Assembly (NCBI GenBank): GCA_001414345.1
Contig: LLCB01000378.1
Coordinates: forward strand, 1 to 49,985
Length of the DNA: 49,985 nt
Direction: 5' to 3'
Origin: Hymenoscyphus infarciens
Lineage: Eukaryota > Ascomycota > Leotiomycetes > Helotiales > Helotiaceae
Position 1 is the first letter of the stretch. Each line of letters opens with the position of its first letter. The notes below the pieces were generated by a model. The model worked only from the letters and a program-made list of their open reading frames with translations, made no database searches and was not told the origin of the DNA. A program made the position numbers and the translations under genes. This document shows positions 10,459 through 23,130 of this stretch, piece after piece.

Positions 10459-12129
10459 ATGTATCACTCCGGATCACAAGCAATAATGAGTGTTCCCACC
10501 TCTGGCGATTCTGCTCCCTGCAAACCAACAACTTTCCACAACACGACTCTACAAGGACCTTCAATTTCTTCAATACCAGCAGGCCATGTGACGAACTACT
10601 CCCACACTGGATTCCATACCAATAACGGTACAGCAGACGTCAAGAGCGCTTCCTTCTGCAATATCACAATATCGTATACCCATCCAGGGCAAAATCACCA
10701 CCTCAACGTCCAAGTCTGGCTCCCTTCGTCAGCTTGGAGTGGAAAATGCAAGGGATAGGTGGAGGAGGTTTTGCAGCGGGTCTCTAGGAAGGTTCCTCTT
10801 CTGCTATGGCAGCAGCTATCAAGTAAGGCTACGCAGCTGTTTCTTCGGACGCTGGTGTAGACATTGATCCCAAAAATTGGGTGCTCCTCAGTCCCGGAAA
10901 TGTGTATGTTCTCAACAACCTCGGATCATTATCCCTATACGATTCTGCCATCACCGGGAAAAGCATTTTCGAGGACTTTTATGGGACTTCTCCGAAATAC
11001 TCATACTGGAACGGTTGTTCGCAAGGCGGGAGAAAGGAAATGCTGGTCCAACGTAAATATGATACTCAGGCATTGCAGCATCAGCCCCCGCTATAAACTG
11101 GGGTAAACTCCTCGTGGCTGGATACTGGATCACATTTTTCATGAGGCGCAACAGTTATTGTGCTTGTAATTGCGATAACGATGCTAAAACCCACAGTGCT
11201 ATGACTGAGTGTGACGGGCTTGATAGTGTCGTGGATGGCATCATCACCGATCCAACAAAATGCATCTTCGACCCAAAGACTCTGGTCTGAAGAACTATAA
11301 ATTGCACCAGCACGGGAGCCAATGTCAAAATCTCAAGCGCGGCCGCTGAAATAGCACAAGAAGTTCAGGAGAGAGCCAAGCGATCAGACAATTTCTCCCT
11401 GTGGTTTGGCTTAAATAAGGATGCTGATTTGACTACTTTCCTATTATTTTCGAAGACAGAATGCTTCTCAAATAGCACTTGTGTTGCAGATCCTTGGACA
11501 CCAACCGCAGATTGTATTAGATTGTTTGTGTTAAAAGTCCCGGATGCTGATCTGAGTCATATGGCTAGAAGGGATTTTGACCACTTTGCTCGTGTTTCAT
11601 TGTAATAATCTGCTTCGTTTGTGGAGACGAATGATGTGGCTTTGGGAGAATTCCGAGAAAGTGGTGGGGAAATTCTCACTTTTCATGGCCTGATATGTTT
11701 CTTCCACTTCTTCCGCTTGGCTAACCTTACTGACGAGAATAGACCGATCAAGTCATTTCGCACGAAGGCTCCAAAAAGTACTATGATGATGTGACTGCTA
11801 TAGACCCCGAGGCCCACCATTACTATCTATTGTTCCTCGCAACAGGCGCGGGGCGTTGTTTAGGAGGCGCTGGGGCAATTCCAAGTGGCACCTTTGATGC
11901 ACTAGTTAAATGGGTTGAGAAAGCTGTTGAATCTGAAACTTTAGAGGCACAGAGTACTCCAGATGCAAGTGGCAGCACTTTAACTAGACCTCTTTGTTCG
12001 TATCCGAAGAAGCAACATTATAAGGGGAGTGGGGATATGACTGAAAGCAGTAGTTTTGAGTGCAAGCAAGAGGATGGATATCAAGTTTTTATTCTCCCGT
12101 GCTCTTGTATTGTACCTACGGGTCTTTGA
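10459..12129 (+). pseudogene. Tannase/feruloyl-esterase family pseudogene
   Basis: Pieces of one tannase-family protein (PF07519 type; secreted serine esterases acting on gallate or ferulate esters) appear in order but in different frames: CKPTTF and ITYTHPGQ-like start (10459-10755), GGGGFAAG (about 10755), the nucleophile motif WNGCSQGGR (Ser codon 11019-11021), SAPAINW (about 11080), INCTST, EFRESGG..FHG (about 11640-11690, Asp region), and the C-terminal GAGRCLGG..DALVKWVE block (11791-12129). Damage includes a frameshift near 10755, in-frame TAG and TAA at about 10785-10830, a 1-base loss near 11070, a TGA near 11288, and later frameshifts. The catalytic His of the GxGHC motif reads Arg (codon about 11854). 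No signal peptide is visible upstream. Decay is by indels and scattered substitutions, not RIP. Confidence 0.88.
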
Positions 12130-13448
12130 GTCAATCAATATTTTTGGGTACAGTACACAGAATAAGTAACCAAAAACCGGAAGAAAAAAATTAAACGAAG
12201 CGTGTAGCCGAAGGGGCGTGCGTTGGAATGGTTAGCAGCTGTTCCTGACCGCGGAGTGGACTGGGACAACACCAGTCCAAAGAAAAGACATGCTAATGCC
12301 ATTAACTCTCGCAAGGTCAGTAATGCAGACAAGTTGAAGGCTTCGAAATAACACGGAGCCTGCCATCAGATCTAGGAGAAAAAAGCGACGAGGCGGAACT
12401 CGTTGAGAGGTTTTTGGAGAAGGAATCCGAGGGAGGGGAGCTAACCCGCTTTGGGGTGACGGTGTGGTGGCTCTACCCTGGTTATTACCTCGAGATCGCT
12501 CCTTCCCTGACTCATCGATAGTCGAGGTACTAAGAGAGGGACGGGTAGGCAAAGGTTAAGACCAAGGTGGATTCGCGGGGGCCAATTGTTGAGAGGAAGG
12601 CAAGAGAGGGGTGCCGAAGTTGTCGAGGTCTTGAGACAACCCCAGAGCCTCTCAACACCCTTGCCATTTTGGGTCGCTCCTTCCTTCTCAACCACCACGA
12701 CTTTCTAGGCCGCGACGAAGAGCGAGTTAAACTAGAAAGTGAGACTTCGTCCCTTAGAAATGGGTGCAACTCAAGGTAGCCGAGACGGGACAACACAACC
12801 ACTCAGTGGTTCGGAAGCTCACATCACTTTCAAGTACTTCTACTGAACAACCATCTTCACAACTATAATCCAGCTTAATTCGGTGAAGAGCGACTTCGAC
12901 GAACTCTCACAAAGCGAATCAAATTTAGGCAAGATACATCCGTCTTTATCCATACACTTCAAGTGCTCAAGTACTTCTGTAGATTAAACTGGACTTACAC
13001 CACCGCGCGCACCTCAAGCCACAAGGTTCAATCGCTACTCCTCGTTGCCGCTGCTTTCATCAAGGTAAACTTTCTGCTACTTTGTAACCCCAATTTCATT
13101 ACCCTCGAATCCAAAAAAATTCGGAAGAATTTAGAATATTAGCCGAGATATCGGTTATACATTCAATAACTTGCACACTTACGAGTTGAAGCTATATAAG
13201 GATAAGCTGAGATCTTCTTCATAAGCTATCAACTATAATCTCCCCCCTGGTTCATTTAATCGCTCCAAGTTCTTACTATTCAACTCTAGGAGTTTTTCAG
13301 ATAGACAACAAGATTTATTTTCTTTTCTATCTTCAACCGTTTTTATGATCATTAGGCACACCTACGTAAAAAAACATGAAATTAAAAAGCCTCAACAAAC
13401 AAATCGAATAATACGAATAATTTACACAATCCTAAGCAGTCCTAACTA
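12130..13448. other. Unassigned intergenic block with Ser/Pro-rich minus-strand frames
   Basis: Between 12,190 and 12,830 the DNA is GC-balanced and several overlapping minus-strand frames of 65-106 codons are open, some Ser/Pro/Arg-rich. No start, splice pattern or known domain connects them, so this may be a relic of a gene or of a retrotransposon gag. From about 13,080 the composition turns AT-rich. No RNA gene was recognised. Confidence 0.35.
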
Positions 13449-14066
13449 GGGCGTCCCGTATATACCAAAAGCCGGAATCGACTAAATCGCAAATCGCAAA
13501 TCGTAAATTATAAAAGTTAAGTATTTATAGCTAGATTAACTAAAGCCTCTAAACTATAATATCCTATTCTCTTACTCTCTTACTCTCTTACTCTATGTAT
13601 TACATATACTAGGAGAGGGTAGGAGAGAGTAGGAGAAGAATAAGAGTAAGGTAAGGGAGTAAGCAAACATTCTAAGGATCCGGGGGAAGGTTTTTCCTAG
13701 CGTAGGTAAGAGGAGTTTAGAGTAAACATTCCCCCTCACTCTTCCTCTCTTCCCTTCTTTCTCTTTCATCTCTCTTATTTATCTAAAAACAATAGGAAGA
13801 ATAAGATACAAGAGTTAGGTAATATGAGTAAGGATATAATAGCACGGAGGCGATATTACTACTCTATACGTAACACTTATTCTACCTCCCTATTCTCTAT
13901 TTAGTTACTATAGATAAAATATATCTTAATATAGAGAGAGGAGGAGAGGGGAGAAGGAAGGAGAGAGAACTTAAATTAAAAAATATTATATTTTATACTT
14001 ATAAAAAGTAACACTTTACGATTCACGATTTAGTCGTTTCCGACTTTTGGTACATACGTGATGCCG
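13449..14066. mobile_element. TA-flanked MITE, Tc1/mariner-like, 618 bp
   Basis: The left end starts gggcgtcccgtatataccaa and the right end, read in reverse complement, starts cggcatcacgtatgtaccaa. About 35 of the first 41 bases agree without gaps, continuing through aaag(c/t)cgga.acgactaaatcg. Both ends abut TA (13447-13448 and 14067-14068), the target duplication of Tc1/mariner elements. The interior holds ttactctc and gagagtagg tracts that partly pair with each other, and no transposase frame, so it is non-autonomous. Mismatches at the ends and the AT-rich body suggest age or mild RIP. It is the only mobile element clearly visible inside the gene island. Confidence 0.8.
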
Positions 14067-14068
14067 TA

Positions 14069-15213
14069 CTAACCCACGAGCATACAAGAACTCGAACTAT
14101 CCTTTGTTTATCTTGGGATACAAAACAAAAAGTCAACACTCACATAATCGCAATCTCCAGCCCTCAACATCCCTCTGTACCGTCCACTCTAGATATCTCA
14201 CGCTATATCCTAGACTAACACAATCAATACCCACCGAAATCTCGTTCACTTATTTATCAAAGCCCAACTATGTCTCTCTGCTCTCAAAGGCAACCCTCAC
14301 GGACACCGTCTCCTATGATGCTCTTGAGAAGATCAATTTCAAAGAAAGTATCCACTACTCCAGCCTATCTCTAAGAATGCTTTTAGTCCATAAATCCCCA
14401 ACTTCCAAGTCAAGTAACGAAACAGACGACGAGCTTGATAGCAGTGGCAAGCAAGTATTGTGAGAATGGTCTGTTAATTTCTAGGTTAGCCATACCTCGC
14501 TCTCCTTCCAACTCACTAGAACAACCGCTTCATCTTCATTTTCAGCCCATCTCGGGAATAAGTAGAACAATTGGCACATTGCGATATGTAACAAAACTGT
14601 AATTTACATGTCTTACTTTAATTCTCTCACAATCCAATCTCTTTCTACAATGTATTAATTGCAATGTGCGACAAAATTTATGGTTAAACAATTCACCGCC
14701 GTTTATTCACTAGGTCTAAGGGAGAGGTAGTTTGATATCTCTCAAATCCACAATTATACTTCAGTACATAGCTATTTCACAGCCCCAAACACCATCAAAT
14801 ACACAGAAAAAGCTTTTTACGCTACATCCCCTACCTAACATCGTACCGCGAGGCACTTAACCTTCAAGTGTAACCACCAGGACAATTGCCTCCCATATCC
14901 CGAAGGCTAACATCTAGTACAAGAAGCCTCCCCCATGTCAAAAAAGAGAAAGAGCCATCCCATAACCAGAACCCAAGCCAGCAAAGCAAAAATAGCAGAA
15001 ACACACCATGGTATCAGGACAAGAAAGCGCCAGTAAAACGCCAGACCAAAGTCCCAAAGTAGTAGTGTGCAAAGCCAAGTAAAAAGCCAAAGCCAAATCC
15101 ATCAAAAGTAGTGTAGTAGTGTAGCATATTAACCCCCCCCAAAGCCCATCGTGAAGGACTAGACAAGATCAAAGTAACATATCGCTCCTCATATTCACAG
15201 CCAGATGTACACC
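14069..15213. other. Intergenic, 3' side of the GTPase gene
   Basis: AT-leaning single-copy DNA. A 119-codon plus-strand frame at 14104-14463 lacks an ATG at its start and any recognisable feature. The segment nearest 15213 is presumably the 3' untranslated region of the minus-strand GTPase gene. Confidence 0.4.
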
Positions 15214-18200
15214 TTAATCATCATCACCATCTTCTGCCGGAACATCTCCATCCTCTTCATTTCCCTGAAGCCCAGCGAGGTAATTGGCAGTAGGATCGTT
15301 GGCGCGGTCTCCTGCCTTCTTCATAGCCTCACCACGCTCTCGAATAAGCTTCGCAAGTTCGGCTCTCAAAAGGCGCTCCCACTTTGGCATTTGTTCGCCC
15401 TCTGGAAGTTGAGTGCCCGAGATGACTTGGGTATAGTCGCGGTTCATTGTGGACCAGACCTCGTCAGCCTTATTGGCCATCTCTTCCTCAACAGAGCGAC
15501 ACATGTCCGTCAACCTAGCTTTGACTCCATCGACACTTTGTTGGAACATGTCGGTTTTGTTGTCCTCAATGTGATCGTTCATATGCCGCTTCATACGAAC
15601 GTATTGACCTACTAAAATTAGCGAGTGTCTCTTCAACAGAGTGTCATTTATTCTTACCTGCTCCAACCTCAGCAGCGCACCATTCGTAGCTGCTAACGAG
15701 AGCCGCAGCAACGGCCGGGGTGAATTCTCGATTTGCTTCTCGTTGTTGGGTGCTGATAAGTTCGACTACAACATTTGTTAGCAAAATCTTTAATAATAAC
15801 CAATCCGCAATCTACTGACCCATAGCTTGGCCCAATTGTGCGAAAGTAGCCTCGTAGTTGCGAAGTTGTTGACCTAGCATTGCAAGACCAGCAACACCAA
15901 GTCCAGCCTTTTGACTACGATTTTCAATCTCTTTGTGAAATTGAAGTAACAAGGTCTTGCTCTTTCTCGCAAAGCTTGCCAGAACATTGGGGAGCCTGCG
16001 TGCAAAAGCCTTTTCCCAATTATTGCCGAGACCCTTGATAATAGGCTCTGTGAGCTGATGGTTAAGATCGTGCGCTCCTTTCGCGTTCGTAAAAACGCCA
16101 TTCCTACGACACAATGCCTTGTAGGTTGCCCAGTAGAACCCGCCCATATTTCGATCACCCCACCGAGTGGAGGTAGTCGTGGCCTCATTGACAGCTTGCT
16201 GTACGACTCCTTCGAAATTATCATAGATATTCTCAGCCAAGGTCTGCTTCATTTCCTGAAGACACTCTCCTACAGCCTTGTCCAAGTTCCTGTCCAAGTT
16301 TTGAAGTCTGCTTTTCAAGAAGCGTGACTCGGCTGCCATCTGTGCACTAGAGATGTTAAGACCGGTACCGTCGTTGGATGACCAGAGCGTCAGAGAGTTG
16401 ATCAATTGACTGAGATCAGTCAAGAAACGGCGACAATTAGAAGCACGTCCACCTTCCGTAAGCTTCTTGCAATGCGCCTTGAGCTGTGGAACCTCTGTTT
16501 CCTCGGCATTTCGGAAGCCAGGAACGTTTGCATCGCGTTGCATGCGACCAGACAGCTTTTGATAAGCCCGAGAGCTAACACAGAAAACGGGGAGTGATCG
16601 GGCGACCTCTTCGTAATCCCGGACATCTTCATCTGGGTTAAATGCCTCCTCGTCCTCCTCTTGCGCATTCTCTTGATCGAGTTCCTTGATACCTGCCGCA
16701 AAATCCGACTGAATTGCAGTCTTTGAGTAGTCGTTTCGACCAGCAATGCAGACAGCGCTCATCTTGGTCTCCAACTCTTCATACTCTTTCTTTAGACTAG
16801 AAAGTTCCCCCTTGAGAGATCCGATCTTGAAATCAATTTCTGTACGCTCACGACGGGCTTTCTTCTTGTCGTTCTTCAACTCAGTGATCTTTTCCTCGAT
16901 TTCATCCTCAGTTAGGGGTTCCCCCTTATCCGAATTAGAGCCGGCATCACTTCCTGCGTCCGAAGCCGCCTCGTCATCGTCGGAATCTCTATCGTTCTGT
17001 TCTTCGTCGCCATCGTCAATGAAGCCATCATTATCGCTATCATCCTGTCGTTGAGACTTGGACGAAGATTTCTTAGCCTTCTTGTTTGATTTCTCGGGTG
17101 CTGGGGATCTCTTTCGCTTCTTCGATGGGGCATACACAGTCTTGCCATCTTGGAGGTCTTCCAATAGTTTCTACATCTCATGTTAGCTTTCTTCAACTCG
17201 CGGCAACACGGGTTTCATACCTCCCAAACCTCGATCTGGTCATCCGCATCATTCATGATCTCGAGATAGACAGCTTTGGACTCTTGTGTATCCTTAACCG
17301 TCTTGTTCAAAGCGTCCTTCTTATTCTCTATGACGTCCATTTTCGCCCAATCTTCAGCCATCTGCTCTTCCAAACCTAAACTGTCCGTGGCTTCCATGAT
17401 GGAAATGTCGTCTGTCTTGGAGCAGATAAAGGTAACGCGAGAGTAAATCCCATCATACTTGAGCTGTCGCTTAAATGACTCGCCAAGTAGATTCTTTGCT
17501 GCTTTGTCGTCAACTGCTCTTCCAATTGGCGCAACGACCCACTAATAAATTCATTAATTTTGCCTCTCAACAAAAGTTGCATCACGAGAACTTACCAACC
17601 CAGTGCACTTTTTCAAATAACCGGCGGCAACAGCAGCTCTTGCGGCGTTGGAATCGTGTACACCTGGAAGGTCAACAAGGATTGCTCCCGTCGATAGGGC
17701 ATCTGCCTTGGTATAAATTCTGACAACTTTAATCATGGGCCAGAATTCCATTTTCTTCGGCTCGCTCTTTTCTCCGGGGGCCTATTCAGAATATCAGTCA
17801 GATATTGGAAATATATACTCAGTTAGAGGCAAACTAAGAAAACCCGCTAGAGATTACTAAAGGAGTGAAAACGAACCTTCTTCTTCTTCTTATCGCCAGA
17901 CTTCTCCTTGCTGTCAACGTATGATTGGACTTCTCGATAGAAATCCTCAGGTTTGGGTCTTGCGACTTTAATGGTTGTACCAAGAACCTTTTTGACAGCA
18001 TTTTCTTGCATTAATTCTTCAACTGTACAAGCAGCCAACATTTCCCTAGTCTTGTGAGGATAAACTAGTGAATATTAGCATAAGTCAATCCTCAAAAATG
18101 AAATATCCAAGGTACTGACCGGCCTTTATCTTGGCGTAGGCAATTCCAGCTTCGGAATCAGGAGTTGTATAGTCACTCGAAAGCTAATATGGTCGTTAAC

Positions 18201-19597
18201 AATAAGTCCCAAGGTCCTCAAAATTTGGACACTTACCCCTCCACTGTCATTTTTGAGTTCAGCCAAAGAAAGTTCAAGGTCCTTCTTCCAATCTTCCGGC
18301 TTGATAAACTCGATCTCTGCGCGGTACTTCTCTCTTTCGTTCTCCGAATTGTTGAAAGACATTTCCGTAACGACAGCAGTGCAAGCTCTCACTATTGTAG
18401 AGTTAGCGTTTTCCTGAATAATGATGGTAGTGTTGCCAATTGAAAGGAGTTATTTATGAAAACGTACTGCAATTGGTTGGAACCAATCTCTCTTCATCAA
18501 GGATAGCATTGATGACACTCGATTTTCCGGCACCTGTATTTCCAACAACACCAATAATAGTTGGAGTATTGACGTTGTGGTTCTTAAGAGTATTCAATTG
18601 TGTGACCCAATGCTTCGAATCCTGGGAAGCCACGCCACTTTCTTCGAAAGGTCTCAGCAAGTCATCGATCAACTTCTTGCTGGAGCTGACCTCTGCCTCA
18701 AGAGCATCTGGGGTTGCTGTCTCGATAATCTCGTGGAGTCGGTTGGCTATTTGGCCGTGAGCCGGTTCGGGGAGAGCTTCGTCGACATCCATTTCGTCTT
18801 GCTTTCCGTCGTTTTGGGGTGTGTAACGGGGAATGCCCGCGAGGTTTGGTGTATTGCTGCCTCGTTGAGGAGTGACCAGGCCGTTGACTGGAGGTATATA
18901 AAAATTAGTATCAAGGGACAACGGCTTATGATAAAGCGACCTTCTCAAGGGGAAGCAGGACATGGTTTTAGTGAAAAGAGGCAGACATACCGGGCTCAGG
19001 TTTGACCGCTAGCCGTTGATGGGAAGCCAAGGTTGCCATTGAAGGTGCAACGACTGGTGAATTGACACCTTGATGGACAGGGTTGTTTTCATATTCACTC
19101 TTCACCATTGCCTTCCCACCACTTGCAGCCGCCCTGGGAGTCATCGGAGACTGCGAGTTAATCGGCGCAAGCGGGATTCGATTGTTCGGAGTGCTGACTG
19201 GGGAGGCGAGTTGGGCAGTGAGAGCCACGATATGATCATCAAAAAAGTTCAGGGTACTAACTTGCATGAGATCGGAGACGGAAACATTCTGGTAAAGCAG
19301 ATTGACTTTCTGGTGGCTTCTCTTTTCATATTCGTCCTTTAACTTTGCGATAGTGTATTTCTCGTACTAGTCAGCAATGTATATATAGGTAACACAAATT
19401 GCAAGGCTGTCGCGATGGAGACTCACAGCTTTAACCTTAAACCACAAATACTCGTCAGGCGAGCATGTCTCTAAAAGCTTATCATGGGGTAAGACCATTA
19501 CAAAGAAGAAGTCCCCCTCAAGGTCAACAGCTTGCGGAATATTCTGTCTTGCCAAAGCATGGATACTACCTGGCGGTTCGAGTACATCCTTAGGCAT
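15214..19597 (-). CDS. Large nuclear GTPase, SLIP-GC/dynamin-like (1,244 aa)
   Basis: Eleven exons, phases consistent throughout: 19597-19427, 19366-18991, 18887-18468, 18391-18237, 18183-18120, 18064-17877, 17781-17596, 17541-17221, 17170-15820, 15765-15658, 15608-15214. Introns are 49-103 nt with GT-AG ends. The GTPase domain has a P-loop GNTGAGKS (residues 298-305), a following VPTNCMRACTAVVTE segment typical of this family (the Met codon is split by an intron), switch motif DLPG (495-498) and base-specificity motif SKTDD (561-565). A bipartite basic stretch (SKKRKR...KKAKK, about 643-661), an acidic tract (about 670-710) and a coiled coil (about 714-765) follow. The C-terminal half is helical and ends in an acidic tail. 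Vertebrate SLIP-GC (NUGGC) is a nuclear GTPase of similar layout; the fungal role is not known. Nuclear localisation is inferred from the basic stretch. Confidence 0.87.
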
Positions 19598-20827
19598 CTT
19601 GTCGAGTGGATCCGCCCAACGCGGCAGGAGCGATGAATTGGGCTAACGGGTGTGGTTCCAAAATGATAGGTAGGTACTGTACTGCCCCTCGTACCTGCCT
19701 GCAGTCTGCAGTTCAGCGGCTCAGAGACACCAATTGGAAGTGATCGAGTTGAGGAAGGAGTTTATGGACGAATTGAGGCACGAGTACTTATAAGTGTGCA
19801 GAGTCTTACAACATCCTGTGCGGGCAGGTGGGATTATGGAGGAGACAGAGAAGACAGAGACAGATGGAGGAGAAGAAGGACGGAAAATTAGCCGCGACAC
19901 GAACGCGTCCGTCGGGGATGCTGCTTAGCGTGACTCTCTCCCACCAGAGCACGTGTGCCAAGCAGCTTAATTAATATGCTTTTCAAGGGTACAAGCCGTT
20001 TTTACTCCGTTATCCTCGCAAGCTCCCGATGGACAGCAAAAGCAGCAGCAAACTGCTCTCTTACTGACAGTAATTAGTACAAACCTGAACTAGGTTCTTA
20101 TTACAATTACTTGAATTCCCTAGTAAGTCAGTGAGACGAGAGCTAGGTAGGAATGTACTATTTACCGCTGCTTTTTCTGCCCAGTCCCCTGCGCACCATA
20201 GGCATGCAGATTTAGCCGAACTCCGGGCTTTAGCACCTTACTCACACTCCGTCTTACTCACTTATTGTCACTCACACACAAAAACTCATAAGTTGACTTT
20301 AAAAGTATCCCTAGTATTAAATAAAATCTCCAGAGAAATCCCTATCTAATATCCACATATTCAAGCCCCTCTTCACACCCCTAACAACAGACGTGGAGAA
20401 GGGGGCTCTTTTGAATTTTTCAATGTACAACGGAGAACCCATCTCGTAAATCCACGATGAAGAGTCAAGAGAAAGTGGCAGGCAAAAAGAAGAAGTAAAA
20501 ACCTAAAAAAACAAAAAAAAAGTAGAAGACCAAGTGGTATATGGGGTAAAAACATCAAAGAAAGAAGAAGAAAAGCTCGCTCTAATTTTATCAAACAACA
20601 TCAAGAAAATGCCAAAAGAAAGAAGAATCCCCTAGTTGATGAATGCCCTAAATTGTCCTAAACCCAAAGAGTAGGTAAACACACCCGTAAACGCCACGAG
20701 AAACAACAAATGGGGTAGTATTCGCCTCAGAAAACAAACGCCGTATCGGACTTGTGATTTTTTGTGTTGGAAAATTCGTTATTAACATTATGCATATGTT
20801 GCTTTCTTCTTCTTCGAGTTTTCGAGA
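19598..20827. other. Intergenic: GTPase promoter and 3' side of the Sel1 gene
   Basis: Upstream of the GTPase start the minus strand is single-copy, GC-balanced DNA with gagacag-type purine tracts near 19,840. Farther right are AT-rich stretches (20,080-20,350) and A-rich DNA at 20,490-20,630. A few short frames are present but none has support. Confidence 0.4.
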
Positions 20828-23130
20828 TCAAGACGTGGTCGATTTCATCCTGCCAAACAGATTCCGGGTATACTTCTTTTCTTTGTGTGTTTCTGAAGAT
20901 AAGCGAGGTTCTGCAGCTGGTGGATCATTTGGATCCTCATTATACTTGGCTTTGTAAATCCTACGAAAGGTTAGTTTCTGGGTCATCTCGTCAATTGCAA
21001 TTGCTAAAACTTACCAACTGTTGCCAATCATGCTGATACCCTTGGCTTCCGCCTGTCGATAGAATCGAGCGCTCTTCTTGAGATCTTTCTTGCATCCCAC
21101 GCCTTGGGCATAGCAAAACCCAGATTCCGCAAGAGCATCGGCATCTCCCCAAGCTAGGAAACAAAAATTAGTCTCAATTTCGCAATTGTATGAATTAGGC
21201 AAAACTCACATCCAGCAATCTCAAAACATCTCAGTGCAAGGACCTTATCCTGCTCAATACCCCAACCATTCATATGACTGACACCCAACTCATAAATGCT
21301 CAGAGCGAATTGAGCCTTTCTCGTCTTTCGTTCCAGTACATCCACGGTTTTACCACCCTTGATCAAATCCTCGTCATCGGCAATTTCCAAACTTGCGGAA
21401 TCTGCAGCCTTTCGTAGCCAAGCTACTCCCTCTTTTTGGTTCGGCCGGCAACCCCAGCCATGTCGACAAGCCAATGCGTAAAGAAGCATTCCAGTAGGAT
21501 GATTTTGACGAGCTGCGAGTCGGAGGTGATACGTCGATTTTGTCAAGGCACCTGCCTCATGATACTCAATAGCTCTAGACACATGCTCCTCGGGAGAACA
21601 ATCAATTGTTGAGCTTATAGAATGTTGTGATTTGGCTTTGATGGTGGCTGAGGAGGCCAAAGATGGAGTGTATTGTTCAGTGGAGGATCGTCCCCATTCA
21701 TTTGATACTGATCTGGGATCCAGTGAAGGTCTACCAGACTCCAGTGAGGGATCATATGATGGCCGACCAGAGTCCAGTGGAGGTCTGATATGAGAGGGAG
21801 GTCCATGAGGTGGTGAAGGTGGGGCATTTCCCTGATGAGGATGAACATTACTACTACCAGTATGTGGAAGATCCCAGGAATATTGTGTCTGAGTCAAATT
21901 GTCCTGGAAAATTAACGAATTTCTCTGGAGCATTTTACCGCGCGGTAGAGAGAACCGCGAGTATACATAAGAGGGCGCAGCTCCGCTTTCATTTGCGGTA
22001 TCTGAAAACCCATCACTGTGCATGCTGACTGGGGTATGAGCTGTATCATCTGCCAGAACGAAGGAAGGTTGACTGTCGGATGATTCTTGTCGTTGAGGTC
22101 CTCTGGGAATCTCAATTGGAAGGCCACCACTGGTACTCGCTCTACTCAATGGCCTGGAAAAGTTGAAAGCGGGCCGTGGTAATCCAGCTCCCATGGACAT
22201 TTCAGAACTTACAGAAGGCGACCTCGCGTTGTGCATAGAAGGTGATATTGGAGAGGTAGAGAGTGTGCTTCCTGGACGTTGCCTTTCGGGCGAAAGAACA
22301 CGAGGCTGACCTAGATGATTCGAACGGCTCGTCTCTTCATCTGAGCTACTCTGGGACATCGATCGAGGGCTCGTGTTTCGTTGTCCAAAAGGTGACCGTG
22401 GGGGAGCCAACGCTCTCGAATCATAATTACTTATTCCCAGGGCCATATCGTTCGGTCTTCGAGCGCCGTGCGCGCGTGCTCTAATTGAATCTGCACTTGG
22501 CCGGGGCTTCAAAGCTGACGAGATCTCGGGCTTAAAGTGATCTAGTTCTCGATCCAAGTTTTGTGGTGAATGCTCTCTACGTGCGCCAAAATCCGAACGA
22601 GTTTGGGTAATGGGCGGTCTCCTACCTCTCTGTTCTTCATCGTGTATATCGAATCGACCGGAAGGGTTTGGCGGTAGAGGTGGTGCATTGGTTTCTGGTG
22701 GCAGAGGACCACTGAGGAGAGGGTGGACTGAAACTGGTCTATCCATAGGAACCTCGATTTCTGTCTGTACGGCAGGGCTGTTCATTTCTGACGTCGAGTT
22801 ACCCGTAGGCGTTTCATTCGCAGACGCTTCCGCTGATGCTGAGCGAAAATAATTGGGTCGGCCATTGCTCAGATCCTCAATTGCCAGAGGAGGTAGTCTG
22901 CTCATCCGTCTTCCTCCATTCATACTCTCCTCCAATTGTTTGGCCAGCGCTCGGCTCTGTGCTGCAAAGGCATCGAGGGGTGAAAGGGCGGGGGGCACAT
23001 CTCCAGCGATGTGCAGACGGGGCGAAGGAAGACTTCTGGGCGACGGCATGCCGCCTCCTAATGGCCCATGGGATTGACTTCTAACATCGATAAAGTTTGG
23101 CCGGATGAAATTCGGTCGGTTGCTGGCCAT
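20828..23130 (-). CDS. Sel1-repeat protein, Nif1/Dsf2-like (730 aa)
   Basis: Three exons, 23130-21210, 21153-21015 and 20960-20828, joined over introns of 56 and 54 nt (gtgagt/ctag; gtaagt/gtag). Residues 1 to about 500 are disordered, rich in Ser, Pro and Arg, with many SP/TP and basic sites of the kind kinases use. Residues about 515-690 hold Sel1-like repeats, for example YHLRLAARQNHPTGMLLYAL, CRHGWGC and WGDADALAESGFCYAQGVG. The C-terminus is basic and ends in RMKSTTS. Fission yeast Nif1 (negative regulator acting on the Cdr1/Nim1 kinase) and budding yeast Dsf2 share this long disordered head plus Sel1 tail. Sel1 proteins also include chitin-synthase activators of the Skt5/Chs4 type, an alternative, though no prenylation CaaX end is present here. 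Confidence 0.85.

Noticed and set aside
14104..14463. 119-codon plus-strand ORF beside the MITE
   Set aside because: Starts at a TTG, shows no domain, and has no plausible upstream exon.
19198..19261. Possible extra intron in exon 2 of the GTPase gene
   Set aside because: It has a gttagt donor and a cag acceptor but its 64-nt length would shift the frame into early stops, while reading through keeps one open frame to the next intron.
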